Positions 42,067 through 51,275 of a stretch of 64,000 bases of DNA are shown here, piece after piece (the stretch's first letter is position 1; each line of letters begins with the position of its first letter). A program made the translations under genes and the position numbers. The stretch comes from Gemmatimonadaceae bacterium (lineage in GTDB: Bacteria; Gemmatimonadota; Gemmatimonadetes; Gemmatimonadales; Gemmatimonadaceae), in assembly GCA_020851455.1 (NCBI GenBank), contig JADZCT010000025.1, positions 1 through 64,000 of the forward strand, given 5' to 3'. Under the pieces are notes generated by a model. It saw only the letters and a list, made by a program, of their open reading frames with translations. It ran no database searches and was not told the DNA's origin.

Positions 42067-43455
42067 ATGCCTTCGACCCGCAAGATCATCGCCATTGCCG
42101 TCCTTGTCGCCGCCCCCGCGGCCCTCGTCGCCGGAGCGACCGCGGCCGCGCAGGCGCAGTCCATCGCCGACCAATACCGTGCCACCACCCAGCGCATCGT
42201 CGAGGCTGCGCTCTCCGACTCGGCAGCGTGGAACCGCATCGCGGAACTCACCGAGAAGTTCGGCAGCCGGTTCAGCGGGTCGGAGGGCCTCGAGCAGGCG
42301 ATTGACTGGATCGTCGCGCAGATGAAGGCCGACGGCCTCGTGAACGTGCGGGGGGAGCCGGTGATGGTGCCGCGCTGGGTGCGCGGAGAGGAGTCGGCCG
42401 AACTGCTGGCGCCGCGCGTGGCGAACTTGCCGATGCTCGGGCTCGGCGGAAGCATCGGGACATCCCCGGGCGGCATCGTCGCCGACGTGATGGTCGTGGC
42501 CTCCTACGACGAGCTCACGCGGCGCGCTGCCGAGGCGAAGGGCAGGATCGTGCTTTTCAACGTCCCGTTCACCAACTACGGCGAAACGGTGCGCTACCGT
42601 ACCGGCGGCGCGGTTGCCGCGGCCAGGGTGGGCGCAGTGGCCTCGATGATCCGCTCGGTGACGCCGTACTCGATGCGCACGCTGCACACGGGCAACATGT
42701 CGTACGACTCGACGGTCACGAAGATTCCCCACTTCGCGATCACGACGGAGGACGCCGACATGATCGCGCGGCTCATCGCGCGGGGCGAGCGCGTGCGCGT
42801 GCGCGTGAAGATGTCGGCGCGCTTTCTGCCCGACGCGCCGTCGCGGAACGTGATGGGTGAACTCCGCGGCCGCGAGTTTCCTGACGAAGTCGTCGCGCTT
42901 GGCGGGCACATTGACTCGTGGGACGTGGGCCGCGGCGCGATGGACGACGCCGGCGGCGTGGTTGCGGCGTGGCAGGCGCTGCTCATCCTCAGGAAGCTCG
43001 GGCTCCAGCCCCGCCGGACGATCCGCGTGGTGGGATGGGTCAACGAGGAGAACGGTACGCGCGGCGGCAACGCCTACCGCGACCAGCATAGCGCCGAGGC
43101 CGCGAAGCACTCGCTCGTGATCGAGTCCGACGGCGGCGTCTTCCGGCCGCTCGGCTTCGGCTTCACTGGGAGCGACTCGGCGTTCGCCATCATGCAGCAG
43201 ATCGGGTCGCTGCTCGATGCAGCCGGCCTCGGAAAGGTTACGCGGGGCGGTGGCGGGGCCGACATCGGCCCCATCATGGGGCTTGGCGTGCCCGGCGCCG
43301 GACTCAACGTGGACGACACGCGATATTTCTGGTTCCACCACAGTGAAGCCGACACCGTGGACAAGCTCGACCCGCGCGAGGTGGCGCAGAGCGCCGCGGC
43401 GATGGCGATCCTGGCGTACGTGGCGGCCGACCTTCCCCGGTTGCTGCCGCGCTGA
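42067..43455 (+). CDS. M28 family zinc peptidase with PA domain (PGCP-like)
   Basis: The 462-residue exported protein (signal peptide about 1-30, ending AQAQ) belongs to M28 and resembles plasma glutamate carboxypeptidase. A protease-associated insert covers about 110-255. Co-catalytic zinc residues are visible: His281 (GGHIDSWD), Asp293 (GAMDDAGG), Glu327/328 (NEENG), Asp355 (IESDGG) and His in WFHHSEADT. It should remove amino acids from short peptides in the periplasm. Upstream, TTGCAT and TACGTT with 15 bp between them may form a weak promoter. The stop codon begins a tandem repeat. Confidence 0.93.
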   Translation: MPSTRKIIAIAVLVAAPAALVAGATAAAQAQSIADQYRATTQRIVEAALSDSAAWNRIAELTEKFGSRFSGSEGLEQAIDWIVAQMKADGLVNVRGEPVMVPRWVRGEESAELLAPRVANLPMLGLGGSIGTSPGGIVADVMVVASYDELTRRAAEAKGRIVLFNVPFTNYGETVRYRTGGAVAAARVGAVASMIRSVTPYSMRTLHTGNMSYDSTVTKIPHFAITTEDADMIARLIARGERVRVRVKMSARFLPDAPSRNVMGELRGREFPDEVVALGGHIDSWDVGRGAMDDAGGVVAAWQALLILRKLGLQPRRTIRVVGWVNEENGTRGGNAYRDQHSAEAAKHSLVIESDGGVFRPLGFGFTGSDSAFAIMQQIGSLLDAAGLGKVTRGGGGADIGPIMGLGVPGAGLNVDDTRYFWFHHSEADTVDKLDPREVAQSAAAMAILAYVAADLPRLLPR

Positions 43456-43497
43456 CGAGCCCCGCGCGGACGAGCCCCGCGCGGACGAGCCGCGCCG
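43454..43497. repeat. 15-bp tandem repeat at the M28 stop codon, about three copies
   Basis: GACGAGCCCCGCGCG is present twice exactly (43454-43468, 43469-43483), with a partial variant third copy. The first base pair is part of the TGA stop. Confidence 0.9.
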
Positions 43498-43558
43498 CCG
43501 ACCGGCCGCAGTGACCCGCCGTCGCGGCCCCCGGCCGCCACCGGCGGGAATCAGGCGT

Positions 43559-43565
43559 GTAACTT
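43559..43565 (+). promoter_or_regulatory. GTAACTT promoter motif upstream of second M28 gene
   Basis: This identical copy of the recurrent motif lies 106 bases before the GTG at 43672, in a 216-bp gap that otherwise holds the tandem repeat and GC-rich sequence. Confidence 0.4.
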
Positions 43566-43671
43566 CCAGCGGGTTCAGGCGGTAGGAATGCGGGGCCGCG
43601 CGCGAAAACGCGCCCGCGGCGAAGCCAGGGTATCGGCGGAGCCGCACACATACCGAGAACGGAGACGATAA

Positions 43672-45417
43672 GTGAACAACCGCACGTTGCGGCTTGCCCT
43701 CGGGCTCGCCGCCATCGTTCCTGCGGCCGCGGCGCATGCGCAGGCATCGCCCGACTGGTCGCTGCTGGAACGCTCGCGCACCAACACTCCCAAGCCGACC
43801 AGCACCGCAATTACGGTTGAGGACCTCAAGACGCGGCTCTTCCTGTTTGCCGACGACTCGATGCGCGGCCGGATGCTGGGCGACCGGGGCAACGTCATGG
43901 GCACCAGTTACATCGCGGCGGAGCTCAAACGGCTCGGTATCGAGCCCGCCGGCGACAACGGCACGTACTTCCAGCTCGTACCGGTCGTGGATCGCGCACT
44001 GGATGAGAGCAAGCCCATCTCGCTTGGCGGCCAGACGTTCGTGCCGTGGAAGGATTACCTGCCGCGCGACAACGGGGCCGGCGAGCGCTCGACTGACGGC
44101 GTTTCCGTGGTTTACGGCGGCATCTGGGGCGATGCGGCAACGATGCTTCCCCGCGGCCAGGCCGACGGCAAGGTCGTGATCCTCACGACCACGCCCGACG
44201 AAACCGGCGCGGGCCTGCCTGGCCTGCCCAACCGCCAGTTGGCGACGGCGTACTTCCACGGGTCGAACGGTATCCTCATCGTGGGGATGGCGAACGTCCC
44301 GAAGGAAGCAATTGAAGTCTACCGCCAGCCGACCGGCGGGATGAAGGACGAGAGTCCGCCTGCCATGCCGGCATACATCTACATCAGCGACGCCATGGCG
44401 CGCGCATCGCTCGGCGCCGACCCCGCGACGCTCTCGCCGGGCGCTGTGGGCAAGCCGTTCGCCGGGCGCGCGGTGTGGAAGGAGACTCCCATCGCGAACC
44501 CCGCGCGCAACGTGATAGGGATCATCCGGGGGTCGGATCCGGTGCTGAAGAACGAGTACGTGGCCATCGGCGCCCACAACGACCACGTGGGCATTGATCC
44601 GACGCCCTTGCCGCACGATTCGGTCTACGTGGTCAACCACCTGTACCGCGTGCAGGGCGCGGACGACGCGCCGCCGCGCCTGAACACGGCCGATGCCGAG
44701 CGCGTGAATACTCTGCTGGCCGAGATTCGCAAGAAGACGAATGGCGCGTCGGCGCGGATGGATTCCGTGTACAACGGGGCGGACGACGACGGCTCGGGCT
44801 CGATGGGCGTACTCGAGATGGCCGAGTACTTCGCTGGCCAGCGCACGCGCCCCAAGCGCTCGCTCCTGTTTGTGTGGCACGTGGGCGAGGAAGAAGGGCT
44901 CTATGGCTCACAGTGGTTCACCGACCACCCCACAGTGCCGCGCGACGCCATCGTGACGCAGCTCAACATGGACATGATCGGGCGGGGCGACGCCTCCGAC
45001 GTCACGGGCGTGACCAAGGACGGCGCGAAGATCCATGGCAGCCCGAACTACCTGCAGCTCATTGGCTCCCGCCGACTCTCGACCGAGCTTGGCGACCTCG
45101 TCGAGAAGGTGAACAAGGACAAGAGCCACAACATGACCCTCGACTATTCGCTCGACGCCAACGGACACCCGCAGAACATCTACTGCCGCAGCGACCACTA
45201 CGAATACGCGCGCTACGGGATCCCCGTGACCTTCTTCACGACCGGCGGCCACGCCGACTACCACCAGCTTACCGACGAGCCGCAGTACATAGACTATCCG
45301 CACATGCTGCGCGTCGTGAGCTTCATCAAGGATGTGGCAGCGGCCGTCGCCGACCTGCCCAGGCGGCCCGTGGTTGACAAGCCGAAGCCGGACCCCAAGG
45401 GCGCCTGCCAGCAGTAG
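43672..45417 (+). CDS. M28 family zinc aminopeptidase
   Basis: The 581-residue protein has a signal peptide ending AHAQ. GAHNDHVG, NGADDDGSG, GEEEGLYGS, MDMIG and GGHADYHQLTDEP supply the zinc ligands and catalytic Glu of M28. A PA-like insert lies in the middle. It is paralogous to the peptidase at 53345: same length, same LKTRLFLFADDSM and EPAGDNGTYFQ segments, and the same C-terminal HQLTDEPQYIDYPH block. Start GTG. It would trim extracellular peptides. The LpxR-type gene starts 20 bases after it. Confidence 0.95.
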   Translation: MNNRTLRLALGLAAIVPAAAAHAQASPDWSLLERSRTNTPKPTSTAITVEDLKTRLFLFADDSMRGRMLGDRGNVMGTSYIAAELKRLGIEPAGDNGTYFQLVPVVDRALDESKPISLGGQTFVPWKDYLPRDNGAGERSTDGVSVVYGGIWGDAATMLPRGQADGKVVILTTTPDETGAGLPGLPNRQLATAYFHGSNGILIVGMANVPKEAIEVYRQPTGGMKDESPPAMPAYIYISDAMARASLGADPATLSPGAVGKPFAGRAVWKETPIANPARNVIGIIRGSDPVLKNEYVAIGAHNDHVGIDPTPLPHDSVYVVNHLYRVQGADDAPPRLNTADAERVNTLLAEIRKKTNGASARMDSVYNGADDDGSGSMGVLEMAEYFAGQRTRPKRSLLFVWHVGEEEGLYGSQWFTDHPTVPRDAIVTQLNMDMIGRGDASDVTGVTKDGAKIHGSPNYLQLIGSRRLSTELGDLVEKVNKDKSHNMTLDYSLDANGHPQNIYCRSDHYEYARYGIPVTFFTTGGHADYHQLTDEPQYIDYPHMLRVVSFIKDVAAAVADLPRRPVVDKPKPDPKGACQQ

Positions 45418-45437
45418 CGCTGGCCGTTGCCGCTCCT

Positions 45438-46427
45438 GTGAACGTTTGCGGATGTGACGCGTGGCGCCGGGCGGCGATGGTTGCCGCCGGCGCCTTCGTC
45501 GTGGCTGGCAGCGCAGTCGCCCAGCGTCCGACCGCGGTGCGCATCACGACCGATAACGACGCATACCTCTTCTGGCTCCCCCCGTGGGACCGCACCGACC
45601 ACGAGTACACGAGCGGGGTGCGCGGAACCATCGAGTACGACGGTCGCGCCCGGCTGCTTCCCCTTGGTCTCTTGCGCCCCGCATGCGCGGGTGCCGCGAA
45701 GTGCGCAACGCACTCCTATTCACTCGGTCAGGAACTGTACACCGGCGATCCTCCGCCGTCGCCGGGCGTGTCTCCGCCGCGGTATCCTTCGCGCCGCACC
45801 AACGCGGGCTGGCTGTACGTCGAGGCCGCCGAGCGTGACTCCGCGCCCCGGGCAGTGATTGACCTGAGCGTGCGTGTGGGCGTGGTTGGGCCGCCGGCGC
45901 TTGGCAGGCCGATGCAGGAGTTCTTCCATCTGATCGGGCCCAAGTACCCTCTGCCCGCGGACTGGAGCAACCAGCTTCCCTTCGAGCCCGGGTTCATCGC
46001 GACGGTGGCCCGCCGGCGCGTCGTTGCCTCGGCCGGGACACCCGGCGAGGCCGGCGTGTCGCTGACGATGCGGGAGAGCGCGTCACTGGGGACGATCCTC
46101 ACGGGCGCTTCAGCTGGCTTCGTTGCTTCGGGTACCGTACCGCTGGGCAGCGAACGTGCGAGCCGGCGACTGCCGCGGCTCGCGCTCTCGGCGGACGCGA
46201 CCGGCTCGGGCGTGCTTCGCGACGAGTTTCTCGACGGGACGTTCTTCAGGGCGAGTCCGCGTCTGGACAAAGAGCCGTTCTACGCCGAGGGAGGTGCGTC
46301 AATCGAGCTGCGGTGGCCAAAGGTACGCGTTGGCTACCGCGCCGCGCGCACCGGCCGCCGTTACCGGCTGCAGGGCGCGCCGTTCTCGTATGGCACGCTC
46401 ACGGCGGAATGGCGTCCCGGGCGCTGA
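45438..46427 (+). CDS. LpxR-family lipid A deacylase
   Basis: The 329-residue outer-membrane protein (DUF2219/LpxR) has a signal peptide ending AVAQ. Family signatures are TDNDAYLF with Asn40-Asp41, HEYTSGVRG near 55-63, LGQELYTGD near 96 and GVVGPPALGRPMQEFFHLIG with His163, which lines up with the catalytic His122 of Salmonella LpxR. LpxR removes the 3'-acyloxyacyl chains of lipid A, so this supports an LPS-bearing outer membrane. The GTG start could instead be the ATG at codon 14. No accessory genes for lipid A lie nearby. Confidence 0.85.
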   Translation: MNVCGCDAWRRAAMVAAGAFVVAGSAVAQRPTAVRITTDNDAYLFWLPPWDRTDHEYTSGVRGTIEYDGRARLLPLGLLRPACAGAAKCATHSYSLGQELYTGDPPPSPGVSPPRYPSRRTNAGWLYVEAAERDSAPRAVIDLSVRVGVVGPPALGRPMQEFFHLIGPKYPLPADWSNQLPFEPGFIATVARRRVVASAGTPGEAGVSLTMRESASLGTILTGASAGFVASGTVPLGSERASRRLPRLALSADATGSGVLRDEFLDGTFFRASPRLDKEPFYAEGGASIELRWPKVRVGYRAARTGRRYRLQGAPFSYGTLTAEWRPGR

Positions 46428-46433
46428 GCCGAC

Positions 46434-46455
46434 ACCCGGGGCTCTGACCCGGGGC
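46434..46455. repeat. 9-bp direct repeat just after the LpxR stop
   Basis: ACCCGGGGC occurs at 46434-46442 and 46447-46455 (13-bp period), beginning six bases after the TGA. Confidence 0.7.
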
Positions 46456-46590
46456 CCTCGCGGTGCCGAACGCGCGGCCGCGGTCGGCCCGCAAGCCCTG
46501 ACAGCGTTGCGCGGGATTGCCCGACGCCGCGTAGCCGCGGCCGGTGCAGAATTTTCGCGTGGCATTCCCCCAAACGTGGAGAAAATCGAG

Positions 46591-47130
46591 ATGCGATATT
46601 CGGGCATGACGGTGATGGCCGTGGGCGCGCTGCTGGTGGCGTGCGGCGGAAAAGGCGAGGGAGTGGAGCAGCAGCCGGCAGCCACTGGCGGCCAGGCGTC
46701 GGTGGTGGACAACGAATCGCAGCAGGACATAGCGCGCATAGCGGCGGGCTCGAAAGACCATACGACGCTCGTCGCGGCGCTCAAGGCGGCGGACCTGGTC
46801 AACTCGCTGGCCAACGCGGGGCCATTCACTGTTTTCGCGCCGACGAACGACGCGTTCAAGAAGCTCCCCGCGGGCACCGTTGATGATCTGCTCAAGCCGG
46901 CGAACAAGTCGCAGCTGTCAACCGTCCTCATGCATCATGTGACGACGTCGGCCTTTGCGGTGAGCGACTTCAGCGACGGCCAGGCGGTTGGCATGGCCGA
47001 CGGCTCGACGGAGACCATCTCGAAGAAGGGCCCGGACACGTTCATCGGCGGCGCCAAGGTGATTGGCTCGGTACGCGGGTCCAATGGCTGGGTACACGTG
47101 GTGGATGCGGTGCTGGTGCCGAAGAAGTAG
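46591..47130 (+). CDS. Fasciclin-domain lipoprotein
   Basis: The ATG at 46591 follows GGAG nine bases upstream and begins a lipoprotein signal with LLVAC (Cys18). The 179-residue protein carries one FAS1 domain (about 50-178): TTLVAALKAADLV, FTVFAPTNDAFKKLP (H1 box) and WVHVVDAVLVP (H2 box). FAS1 proteins mediate adhesion or bind small ligands at the cell surface. A possible -10 (GAATTT near 46549) lies upstream. Longer upstream open frame was rejected since it runs into the LpxR gene. Confidence 0.93.
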   Translation: MRYSGMTVMAVGALLVACGGKGEGVEQQPAATGGQASVVDNESQQDIARIAAGSKDHTTLVAALKAADLVNSLANAGPFTVFAPTNDAFKKLPAGTVDDLLKPANKSQLSTVLMHHVTTSAFAVSDFSDGQAVGMADGSTETISKKGPDTFIGGAKVIGSVRGSNGWVHVVDAVLVPKK

Positions 47131-47172
47131 CTCCGCTTGGGGGAGCGCCGCTGCGTGTCGGGGCGGGGGATG

Positions 47173-47179
47173 GTAACTT
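47173..47179 (+). promoter_or_regulatory. GTAACTT promoter motif upstream of DinB-like gene
   Basis: This identical copy of the recurrent motif ends 34 bases before the ATG at 47214. Confidence 0.5.
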
Positions 47180-47213
47180 TCTCCACCTCCCGCTCATCAC
47201 AACCGGAGCAACA

Positions 47214-47864
47214 ATGGCAGCGAAGAAGAAGGCCAGGGTGAAGGCGGCACGCTCAGGGAAAAAGTCCGCGGCAAGCAAGGCAAAGGGGAAGGTCGCGAGG
47301 AAGGCCGGAAGCAGCCAGCGCGGCAAGGCAGCGCCGAAGAAGCCAGCAGGCCGCCGGGCCGTTCGGGCCGCGCAGGTGCCAAATCCGTGGAACGCCTGGG
47401 CGGACCGTTTCGAGCGCGAAGCCGCAACGACGCTCAGGGTGATGCGCGGGTTCCCGTCCGACCAGGGCGCGTTCCAGCCGCACCCGCGATCCAGCAGCGC
47501 CCACCGGCTTATCGCGACGTTCGTCGGCGAGCAGGGGATCCTGCTTGGCGCGATCCGCGGCACGCTGCAGATGCCGCTGAGCTTTCCTCCGCCGCCGGCC
47601 ACCATTGACGAGTGCATCGCCGCATTCGAAGGCGCGGTGAAGGAAGTCCTCGCGGAAGCGCGGAGCGCGCGGCCGGAGAGCCACTCGAGGACGGTGCCGT
47701 TCTTTGGCGGTCCCCAGCGGGTGGCGCGTATCCCGGCGGGCACGCTCGCGAACATCCTCCTGGCGGACCAGATACACCATCGCGGCCAGCTCTCCGTGTA
47801 CAACCGGATGGCCGGCGGCACGGTGCCGTCCATCTACGGACCGTCGGCCGACGAGCCTTGGTAG
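47214..47864 (+). CDS. DinB-family protein with lysine/alanine-rich N-terminal tail
   Basis: The 216-residue protein has a four-helix DinB/YfiT-like domain from about 55 to 205. It has His97 (SSAHRL) and His188/189 (DQIHHRGQLSVY) as metal-ligand candidates; one of the three usual histidines seems to be replaced. Residues 1-52 form a basic tail rich in Lys, Ala and Arg (MAAKKKARVKAARSGKK...), like histone H1-type tails in some bacterial DNA-binding proteins. DinB proteins often act as thiol-dependent transferases. The tail suggests DNA or RNA association, which is inference. Confidence 0.85.
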   Translation: MAAKKKARVKAARSGKKSAASKAKGKVARKAGSSQRGKAAPKKPAGRRAVRAAQVPNPWNAWADRFEREAATTLRVMRGFPSDQGAFQPHPRSSSAHRLIATFVGEQGILLGAIRGTLQMPLSFPPPPATIDECIAAFEGAVKEVLAEARSARPESHSRTVPFFGGPQRVARIPAGTLANILLADQIHHRGQLSVYNRMAGGTVPSIYGPSADEPW

Positions 47865-47901
47865 GAAAGCCGCGCCGGGCAGCGGAACGGCGCGCCTTCC
47901 C

Positions 47902-47908
47902 GTAACTT
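47902..47908 (+). promoter_or_regulatory. GTAACTT promoter motif upstream of BNR-repeat gene
   Basis: This identical copy of the recurrent motif lies 84 bases before the ATG at 47993, in the gap after the DinB-like gene. Confidence 0.45.
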
Positions 47909-47992
47909 CCGTAGGAACAGCTTCTGGCGAGTCGCCCGGTGCCCCGTGCGCTGGGGCGATTCGCGCGTACCTACCCTCTTCGCATTGGTACC

Positions 47993-50900
47993 ATGACCCG
48001 TATTGCCCGCTGTCTCTCCCTCGCAAGCGCCGCGGTCGCCGCGGCGGCCGCTTTTTCCGGCGCGCAGACGCTCGATTCCGCGGCGGTCGCCGGGCTGCCA
48101 TGGCGCAACGTCGGCAACGCCAACTTCATGGGGCGCATCTCCGACGTCGTCGGCATTCCAGGCCCTTCGAAGACACTCTTCGTGGCTGCGGCGGGGGGCG
48201 GCATCTGGAAGAGCATGAACAACGGCAACACATGGCGCCCCGTGTTCGACGACAAGCGCGTCATCTCGATGGGGATGCTGGCGATCGCCCCGAGCGACAC
48301 GATGCAGGTGTGGGCCGGCACCGGCGAGCCGAACGCCCGCAACTCGATCGAACCGGGCGGCGGAATCTACAAGTCAACCGACGGCGGCATCACCTGGAAG
48401 CTGATGGGGCTTGAGAAGACGCAGCACATCGGCGGGATCGTGGTGAATCCAACCAACCCCAACATCGTGTACGTCGCAGCGCTGGGTGCGGTATGGGGCA
48501 CGAACCCCGAGCGCGGCATCTACAAGACGGAGGATGGCGGCAACACGTGGAAGCTCGTGAAGTTCATCAACGATAAGACGGGCTTCGTGGACGTAAAGCT
48601 CGACCCACGCAACCCGAACGTCGTGTGGGCGGCATCGTGGCAGATGTACCGGACGCCGTACTCGCTCAAGTCGGGCGGGCCGGGCTCTGACCTCTGGAAG
48701 TCCACCGACGCTGGGGCCACGTGGACCGCAGTGCGGGGCAACGGGTTCCCGGCGGGCACGAAGGGCCGCATCCGGATCGCGATTTCGCAGTCCGACCCCG
48801 ACGTGATGTACACGATGGTCGAGGCGGCCGACCCGTCTGCCGACGGCAGCTACGTGCCGTCGAACTCGCCCAAGGCCAACGGCCTCTACCGTTCGGCTGA
48901 CGGCGGCAAGACGTGGACCCAGCAGAACAACATCAACACGCGCCCGTTCTACTACTCGAATGTGGCCGTTGACCCGCGGGATCCGAACCGGGTGTACTTC
49001 TCCAGCACGCAGCTCCAGGTGTCGGACGACGGTGGCAAGACGTCGCGCGGCGCGGCGCAGCAGGTGCACGTGGACGACCACGCCATCTGGATTGACCCGC
49101 ACGACCCGGAGCGGATCGCCCTCGCGCACGACGGCGGCATCGCGCTCACGATGGACAAGGGCGGCAACTGGTTTCAGCCGCAGAATCTGCCCATCGCCCA
49201 GTTCTACGAAGTGAGCTACGACATGCAAGTGCCGTACTACATCTGCGGCGGAGCTCAGGACAACGGCGGGTGGTGCGGCCCGAGCAAGCGGAAGTCCGCG
49301 GTCGGCAACGCGTACTGGTTCACCGTGTCCGGCGGCGACGGCTTCTACACGGCGCAGGATCAGATGGACCCCAGCATCGTGTACTCCGAGTCGCAGGGCG
49401 GCAGCGCATCGCGGGTGAACATCAAGACGGGCGAGCGGAAGTCGTTCCAGAAGCCGCAGTGGCAGCCTCAGTACAAGCTGTGGGACGATTCGATCGCGGT
49501 GGTCGCGGGCGACCCGACGAAGCCGATGTCGAAGGAAACGAAGGCGCTCGTGGACAAGCTCCGCGCGCAGCAGAAGCAGGACTCGGTTGACCTCAACATG
49601 CGCTACAACTGGAACTCGCCGCTCATCCTCTCGCCGCACAACTCGAAGGTGGTGTACTTCGCGGGCAACCGCGTGCTCAAGAGCAGCGACCAGGCGGAGA
49701 GTTTCCACCTCATCTCGCCGGACCTGTCGAAGAAGCTGAAGGAGAAGATTGACACCTCCACCATCTGGACGGGCGGCATCACGCTGGACGCGACGGGCGC
49801 CGAGACCTACGGCACGATCGTGGCGCTGGCGGAGTCGTACGTGAAGCCGGGGCTGCTGTACGCCGGCACCGACGACGGCAACGTGTGGAAGTCTCTGAAC
49901 GACGGTGGCGCGTGGGAGAACCTCTCGGGGCGCTTCCCGGGGCTTCCGGCCGAGCTGTACGTGTCGCGCATCGAGCCCTCGCACTTCGACACGCTCACGT
50001 TCTACGTCACGTTCGACAACCACCGCTACAACGACTTCAAGCCGTACGTCTACGCCACGACCGACGGCGGCAGGACGTTCCATTCGCTGGCGGCGGGCCT
50101 TCCGAACGACAGCCCGGCTGACTACCTGCACGTGATCCGCGAGGACGTGAAGAACCCGAACCTGCTCTTCGTGGGCAGCTCGCTCAGCGTGTACGCCTCC
50201 CTTGACCGCGGCGCGCACTGGACCAGGTTCGCGGCCAATCTGCCGAGCGTTCCGGTATACGACCTGAAGATCCACCCGCGCGACGGCGAGCTGATTGCGG
50301 CCACGCACGGCCGTGGCTTCTGGATCGCGGACATAGCGCCGCTCCAGCAGCTCACGACTAAGACGATTGCGTCGGCCGCGTACCTCTTCGAGCCCAAGAC
50401 CGGGTTCCAGTGGGGCGAGGGACCGACGCTGGCCGCAAGTGGGAATGGCAACGCGCAACTCTTCTTTTCGACTCCAAGCCCGGCGTACGGCGCGGCGATT
50501 TCGTACCGCGTGACCTCGGGATCGGGCGCGGCCCGCCTGTACATCACCGACGTTGCCGGCGATACGATCGCGAACATGACCGGACCGGGAACGCCGGGGC
50601 TGCACACGGTGACCTGGAACTTCAGCGGAACGCGCCCGGTCCAGGCGGCGCCAGCGGTGCAGTCTGCTTCGGAACGGCGCGACAGCATCCTTCGCGTGGT
50701 GCGCGCGCCGGCGGTGATTGACTCGCTGCGCAGGGCGAAGTACGACACGACCGCGCTTGCCCGCGTCCAGGAGTTGCTTGCGCCACCGGCGGCTCCGGCA
50801 GCGCCTGCGGGCGGACGCGGCGGGCGTGGGGGTGCTGGCGGTGGCGGCCGCGGCGGGGCTGCCTGCCACATGCCGCTCACGCAGTGGGAGCCGTTCTGCG

Positions 50901-51268
50901 CCCGGCCTGGAGAAGCCGCTGGCGGCCGCGGGGGCGCGGCGGCGGAGTTTGGCGGCGGTGGCCGCGGCGGGCCGGTGGGTCCTGAGAGCGACAAGGTGCG
51001 CCGCGTGTTCGAGATCATCGGGCTGCGCGTTCCCGGCGGCGGCGGCCGCGGTGGACGCGGCGGGTTCGGGGGCTTCGGCGGCGCGGGTGGAAGCTTTACC
51101 GCCAGCACTGGCGACTACCTCGTCACCCTCGTAGTGAATGGCCAGACGTTCAAGCAGACGCTTCGGGTGGAGCGCACGAGCGGCGGCGGCGATGCCAACC
51201 CGTTTGGCTTCAACGACGAAGGTGAGCGCGACGGCGCGGCACGCGAGCGTGGCACGCCGAGGAAGTAG
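47993..51268 (+). CDS. Exported BNR/sortilin-like beta-propeller protein with Gly-rich C-terminus
   Basis: The ATG at 47993 begins a clean signal peptide ending SGAQ; an in-frame start at 47939 would add 18 residues before it. The 1091-residue protein has many Asp-box repeats (IWKSMNNGNTW, IYKSTDGGITW, IYKTEDGGNTW, LWKSTDAGATW, LYRSADGGKTW) that build ten-bladed VPS10/sortilin or sialidase-like propellers. A C-terminal Ig-like part (about 830-890) is followed by very glycine-rich stretches (GGRGGRGG repeats at about 940-1055). No catalytic residues were recognised. Such proteins are abundant in Gemmatimonadota and are usually annotated as glycosyl hydrolases without proof. Confidence 0.9.
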   Translation: MTRIARCLSLASAAVAAAAAFSGAQTLDSAAVAGLPWRNVGNANFMGRISDVVGIPGPSKTLFVAAAGGGIWKSMNNGNTWRPVFDDKRVISMGMLAIAPSDTMQVWAGTGEPNARNSIEPGGGIYKSTDGGITWKLMGLEKTQHIGGIVVNPTNPNIVYVAALGAVWGTNPERGIYKTEDGGNTWKLVKFINDKTGFVDVKLDPRNPNVVWAASWQMYRTPYSLKSGGPGSDLWKSTDAGATWTAVRGNGFPAGTKGRIRIAISQSDPDVMYTMVEAADPSADGSYVPSNSPKANGLYRSADGGKTWTQQNNINTRPFYYSNVAVDPRDPNRVYFSSTQLQVSDDGGKTSRGAAQQVHVDDHAIWIDPHDPERIALAHDGGIALTMDKGGNWFQPQNLPIAQFYEVSYDMQVPYYICGGAQDNGGWCGPSKRKSAVGNAYWFTVSGGDGFYTAQDQMDPSIVYSESQGGSASRVNIKTGERKSFQKPQWQPQYKLWDDSIAVVAGDPTKPMSKETKALVDKLRAQQKQDSVDLNMRYNWNSPLILSPHNSKVVYFAGNRVLKSSDQAESFHLISPDLSKKLKEKIDTSTIWTGGITLDATGAETYGTIVALAESYVKPGLLYAGTDDGNVWKSLNDGGAWENLSGRFPGLPAELYVSRIEPSHFDTLTFYVTFDNHRYNDFKPYVYATTDGGRTFHSLAAGLPNDSPADYLHVIREDVKNPNLLFVGSSLSVYASLDRGAHWTRFAANLPSVPVYDLKIHPRDGELIAATHGRGFWIADIAPLQQLTTKTIASAAYLFEPKTGFQWGEGPTLAASGNGNAQLFFSTPSPAYGAAISYRVTSGSGAARLYITDVAGDTIANMTGPGTPGLHTVTWNFSGTRPVQAAPAVQSASERRDSILRVVRAPAVIDSLRRAKYDTTALARVQELLAPPAAPAAPAGGRGGRGGAGGGGRGGAACHMPLTQWEPFCARPGEAAGGRGGAAAEFGGGGRGGPVGPESDKVRRVFEIIGLRVPGGGGRGGRGGFGGFGGAGGSFTASTGDYLVTLVVNGQTFKQTLRVERTSGGGDANPFGFNDEGERDGAARERGTPRK

Positions 51269-51275
51269 GAATACG

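Noticed and set aside
42058-44880. 940-codon minus-strand frame opposite the M28 genes
   Set aside because: It is the antisense of two well-supported M28 peptidases, with low-complexity composition and no ribosome site.
46123-46590. N-terminal extension of the fasciclin protein
   Set aside because: It would overlap the LpxR gene, whereas the ATG at 46591 has a ribosome site and a lipobox.
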